Shown: positions 60,870 to 64,000 of the stretch, in pieces
Position numbering within the stretch: the first letter of the stretch is position 1
Layout of the letters: the number at the start of each line of letters is the position of its first letter
Assembly: GCA_911728435.2 (NCBI GenBank)
Contig: OU452210.1
Coordinates: 8,928,001-8,992,000 of the forward strand
Direction: 5' to 3'
DNA from: Apoderus coryli
Taxonomy: Eukaryota > Arthropoda > Insecta > Coleoptera > Attelabidae
Length of the DNA: 64,000 nt
The notes under the pieces: generated by a model
What the model saw: the letters and a program-made list of their open reading frames with translations, nothing else
Database searches by the model: none
Told to the model about the DNA's origin: nothing
Program-made: the position numbers and the translations under genes

Positions 60870-61227
60870 TGGAAAAATCGACACTTGTTACTGTCTCTAA
60901 CAATCTTAATAAATATGTAACATACTACAGACCATTGGCTTTGCGGCAAAATATTTTAGATGATTTTGTCTGATAGTAAACATGGCTTTCGAAAAAAATA
61001 AATCTACCAAAACAACCTTGACCGAAGCCTTGGATCGTATCTATAACTCACTCAATAGCCGAAAGGAAGTACTGAGGCCTTTGTTTGACTTGAGGAAGGC
61101 ATTTGATGTTGATCACGGGCAATGTGGATCAGTATCATTATTATATATTTTTATAAATGACCTTGCATTTGAACATTTGAAAAGGTTTGGGCATACTTAC
61201 ATTTCATTGGGCAGAAATGACCCCTGA
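60870..61227 (+). pseudogene. Jockey-type reverse transcriptase with internal deletion
   Basis: Begins near 60917 with Y-V-T-Y-Y-R-P-L-A-L (usual 'Y-R-P-I-A-L'), then the frame 60982-61227. That frame gives F-E-K-N-K-S-T-K-T-T-L-T-E-A-L, L-F-D-L-R-K-A-F-D-V-D-H (first catalytic aspartate) and, almost at once, G-S-V-S-L-L-Y-I-F-I-N-D-L-A. The usual 60-70 residues between the 'F-D-x-V-D-H' and 'G-P-L-L-F-x-x-F-I-N-D' blocks are missing, so an internal deletion joined them. There is no Y-A-D-D box. Confidence 0.65.
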
Positions 61228-61750
61228 AGAGAGAATATTTCCAAAATTATAACACTCGAAATAAAGGCCATTTTCATGACTGACAGTATCACAAAAAATC
61301 CAAAATGCTTCAGTGAGAACATGACCAAAGACAATTTACAATTTTAAAAAAACTTGAAAATATTTCTAATCCAAAAATTTTATTTTTCGTTGAGGGAATT
61401 TTTCAATGCCAATTACTAGTGCAGTGTAAAATAAATGTTTGTTTTATACTTATTTGTAAGGTTGTATACAAGTTTTTTGTTATTATTTTATGGAAATAAG
61501 TAAACTTGACGATCCTACAATATACAGAATACTATGTGCCATATAATATTTATGTTAAACAGAGTTAATAAAAGTTTATTATTATTATGTGTAATATAAA
61601 TGTATCGATAATTAGACTGCAGTACCGTCCACAGTATTATTACTTTTTATAGCATTAAAACGTTCATGAGTGCCAGCTTCACTTAACTTCACCACAAAGT
61701 TCATATGTCATCAGTTCAAAAATGGTGTGAGAATGCACAAACCACGAACT
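61228..61750. other. no gene seen
   Basis: AT-rich sequence. 'Agagttaataaaagtttattattattat' (about 61560-61588) looks like the 3' tail of a plus-strand retroelement, possibly the LINE above. Confidence 0.35.
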
Positions 61751-61754
61751 CTAC

Positions 61755-61860
61755 TGCACAACATCCGCACCGAAATGGCCGCTGTTTCAAGAGAGTGCCA
61801 GCAACGCGATGGGCAACATTTGGACAACATGATATTTGCCACTTAATTTTCCAAAACTTC
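61755..61860 (+). pseudogene. mariner-type transposase C-terminal remnant
   Basis: Reads I-R-T-E-M-A-A-V-S-R-E-C and then Q-Q-R-D-G-Q-H-L-D-N-M-I-F-A-T, followed by a stop. This resembles the C-terminal 'I-R-x-E-x-x-x-I-S ... C-I-x-x-x-G-x-H-L-x-D-I-I-F' end of insect DDxD transposases, with a deletion between the two parts. It contains no catalytic residues. Confidence 0.4.
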
Positions 61861-62595
61861 CTCTACAAATTGTCCCAAAAATAACAAAAATTGGGCCCTT
61901 TTCAAATCGGCTCTTGGAGCCATTTTTATTGAACTAACTAACTTTTTGTAATTTTGTACATTTTTCGACCAAGCCACAGAATTAATCTACGATATTATTT
62001 AAAATACATGTACCCTACCTCGAACTACTTCCGCCGTTGTCGGACACCTTGTAAAATGGTGACTTTGCGGAAAAATTACTTTACTTCTACCAAATACATT
62101 TTAATTTATTTCTCTTGCATAAAAATTCCATTTTATCACTGTCTATTTATCAGTACATCAATCTAACCTTTAGGAGTGGATTATTATAAGCAATGTCATG
62201 CCCTTAAATGTGAATTAAGACAAGAGAAAGAAATATTAGAATAATAGAGATCACGCAATAAAAGGGATTGTATACATTATGTAATAAAAAAATAATATCA
62301 TGGTATTAATTATTTAGCTTAACAGCACATTGTTCCATGTTCTATTGATACTGGATAGAAGCTTTTACTTTGCTTTATTGTTTTCAAAATCTTCACTTCT
62401 GTAATATTAATTTGAACAATGCAAAATTAATGATTCATATGTTATTAGAACATGGATTATTTTGCATCGTCAGCACTGCTGGGACGTATGAATTTTAGCA
62501 GTGTCGTGTGATCCTTTAAACAGTCGAGTGATTCGTAATTTCGAAAGGCACAAAATTATATTTTTTAAGCAGTAAAATCCAGCAAATAGGGTATC
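61861..62595. other. no gene seen
   Basis: AT-rich sequence. The open frame at 61954-62166 has no recognisable features. Confidence 0.35.
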
Positions 62596-62838
62596 ATGAA
62601 TTCCCTAGCGGAAGGCTTTATTACATTATGTAACAAGCAATTCGTAAATTACCATAATATCCATATTTCATTTCAAAATGAATTTTCCGTAAAAGTTAGG
62701 TTGGGTGTTATTGATGGTAATGTTTGTGGTCCACATTTCCTACCCCCAAGGTTGAACTCGGAACTGTTTTTGCAGTTTCATAATAACAATCTGCGGGACA
62801 ACCTGGTCGCCAACCCGTCGATCGCGAGCCCCTGGTAG
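62596..62838 (+). pseudogene. mariner-type transposase central-region remnant
   Basis: The open frame contains F-Q-N-E-F-S-V-K-V-R-L-G-V-I-D-G-N-V-C-G, then G-P-H-F-L-P-P-R-L-N-S-E-L-F-L-Q-F and N-N-N-L-R-D-N-L. This matches the 'F-S-V-N-V-W-A-G-I-x-G-x-x-I-G-P-x-x-L-P-x-R-L-x-G-x-x-Y-x-x-F-L' segment between the first and second catalytic aspartates. The expected W-F-Q-Q-D-G-A-P-A-H block is absent: the frame ends at 62838, and the 174-bp tandem array starts about 40 bp later. Confidence 0.6.
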
Positions 62839-62877
62839 CTCGCGAAGAGATTTCTGGTACGTAGCTCCCAACATATT

Positions 62878-63500
62878 TATCTAAATGCCAAACGACATCC
62901 GGAGGATTCCTCATTAAGGATAGTTTCTTAGGTCTTGATTAGGTCCTGTATGATAGCGTCTTATACCAAACCAAGGCCCCAAAAAATTGAAATCTGTTTT
63001 CCTAATAATGGAGTCGCAGGAGGATGATATTATGAAGGGCTATTTGCATGCCAAACGACATTCTTCGGAACGGTCATTAAGAATAGTTTCTTAGGTCTGG
63101 ATTAGGTCCTGTATGATAGCGTCCTATACCAAACCAAGACCCCAAAAAATTGAAATTTGTTTTCCTAATAATGGGGTCGTGAAATTTACGCAGGACAATG
63201 ATATTATGAAGGGCTATTTGCATGCCAAACGACATTCTTCGGAACGGTCATTAAGAATAGTTTCTTAGGTCTGGATTAGGTCCTGTATGATAGCGTCCTA
63301 TACCAAACCAAGTCCCCAAAAAATTGAAATCTGTTTTCCTAATAATGGAGTCGTGAAATTTACGCAGGAGGATGATATTATGAAGGGCTATTTGCATGCC
63401 AAACGACATTCTTCGGAACGGTCATTAAGGATAGTTTCTTAGGTCTTGATTAGGTCCTGTATGATAGCGTCCTATACCACACCAAGGCCCCAGAAACACT
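62878..63500. repeat. tandem array, 174-bp unit, about 3.5 copies
   Basis: GAAGGGCTATTTGCATGCC starts at 63034, 63208 and 63382 (exactly 174 bp apart). The 'ccaaacgacat' word occurs at 62887, 63051, 63225 and 63399; the first spacing is 164 bp because that unit lacks 10 bp. Copies are nearly identical, with few substitutions. Each contains 'ggtcctgtatgatagcg' and 'accccaaaaaattgaaat'. The array ends near 63500 in a run of about 12 A. There is no coding content. Confidence 0.9.
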
Positions 63501-64000
63501 GTACATTCAAAAAAAAAAAAAGGAGCTCACTGTGCATTCTACAATTACCGAAGGTGCTCAATACATTCAGAAGGTTGGCGACCACTGACCTAGAGGATGC
63601 ATCCATTCATTTAAGGCATGAGAGTTGTGATTTTACCTTTGAAAGCCACCAATTCAATTTCTTATTTTCATTTTTGTTTAATTTTTTCCAGAAATCAGTA
63701 GGTATTTTAATTTTTTACTTGCAAATGGTGTGTCAATCGAAAAAAAAGTAAAGAGCTTTTTTTGCTGTAAATTGAACAAGTATTCTTGAAATAATTGTTG
63801 CTTCTAAAAATATGAGTGGCGTACCATATTTTTCATGAAAATTGTGCGAAGATGTGTCCGTACGCACGCCACTGCTGGAAGTAAAATAATAATTTTTGCG
63901 TAAAAAGATGTATCTAAATTAATAAAAATGTTGACATTACATTGTGGTTCTCTGCTTTAGGAACTGATAGATTCAATATTTTTGTATAAAAGTATATTTA
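63501..64000. other. no supported gene
   Basis: The open frame at 63446-63751 starts inside the tandem array and crosses a poly-A run, so I do not accept it as a gene. Inverted words GAGTGGCGTAC (about 63817) and GTACGCACGCCACTGC (about 63861) may mark a small element. Confidence 0.35.

Noticed and set aside
63446..63751. 101-codon open frame
   Set aside because: Begins within the 174-bp tandem array and runs through a poly-A tract; composition is not protein-like.

Overview
The window is strongly AT-rich animal nuclear DNA, most likely from an insect. The grounds are introns of about 60 nt with GT...AG ends, a tartan/capricious-like leucine-rich-repeat receptor, decayed Jockey/CR1-type LINEs, many Tc1/mariner relatives, and long stretches without genes. 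There are no operons, CRISPR arrays or prokaryotic signals. I cannot name the species from this sequence alone.

Host genes are few. (1) At 49237-51132 (+) a spliced exon carries the complete 576-residue coding region of a single-pass LRR membrane protein, with signal peptide, LRRNT, LRRs, LRRCT, one membrane segment and a short tail. (2) At 35000-36031 (-) I assembled two small two-exon genes lying head to tail. They encode 86- and 103-residue proteins, each with an 89-nt first coding exon, a phase-2 intron of about 60 nt and the same ungapped core (F41-K72). They are clearly paralogues and both are intact. I do not recognise the family, and this pair is the best candidate for something undescribed.

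Most other recognisable sequence is mobile. An apparently intact DD41D mariner-superfamily element lies at 42570-44628, with a 370-residue transposase, unusually long (about 340-350 bp) near-identical inverted repeats and TA flanks. A 684-bp element at 59537-60220 has 178-bp inverted repeats differing at two positions and a 6-bp target duplication. A pogo/Tigger-like element is at 32698-33408. Small inverted-repeat elements are at 1591-1805 and 45259-45612; the second lies inside a LINE reverse transcriptase. A degenerate fold-back structure spans 51762-52900. Broken transposases occur near 3.5, 16.6, 32.1, 39.5, 45.0, 46.3, 51.6, 61.8 and 62.7 kb. Broken LINE pieces occur near 9.9, 24.3, 27.4, 29.5-30.3, 39.0, 40.1, 40.8, 45.2/45.65, 60.6 and 61.0 kb.

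Two unrelated tandem arrays (36.5-37.2 kb and 62.9-63.5 kb) both have a repeat unit of about 175 bp. The remaining stretches (most of 4-9, 10-16, 17-24, 46.4-48.6 and 53.3-59.4 kb) are AT-rich with microsatellites, and I see no supported genes in them. Exons of neighbouring genes too short to recognise by eye could still be present there.
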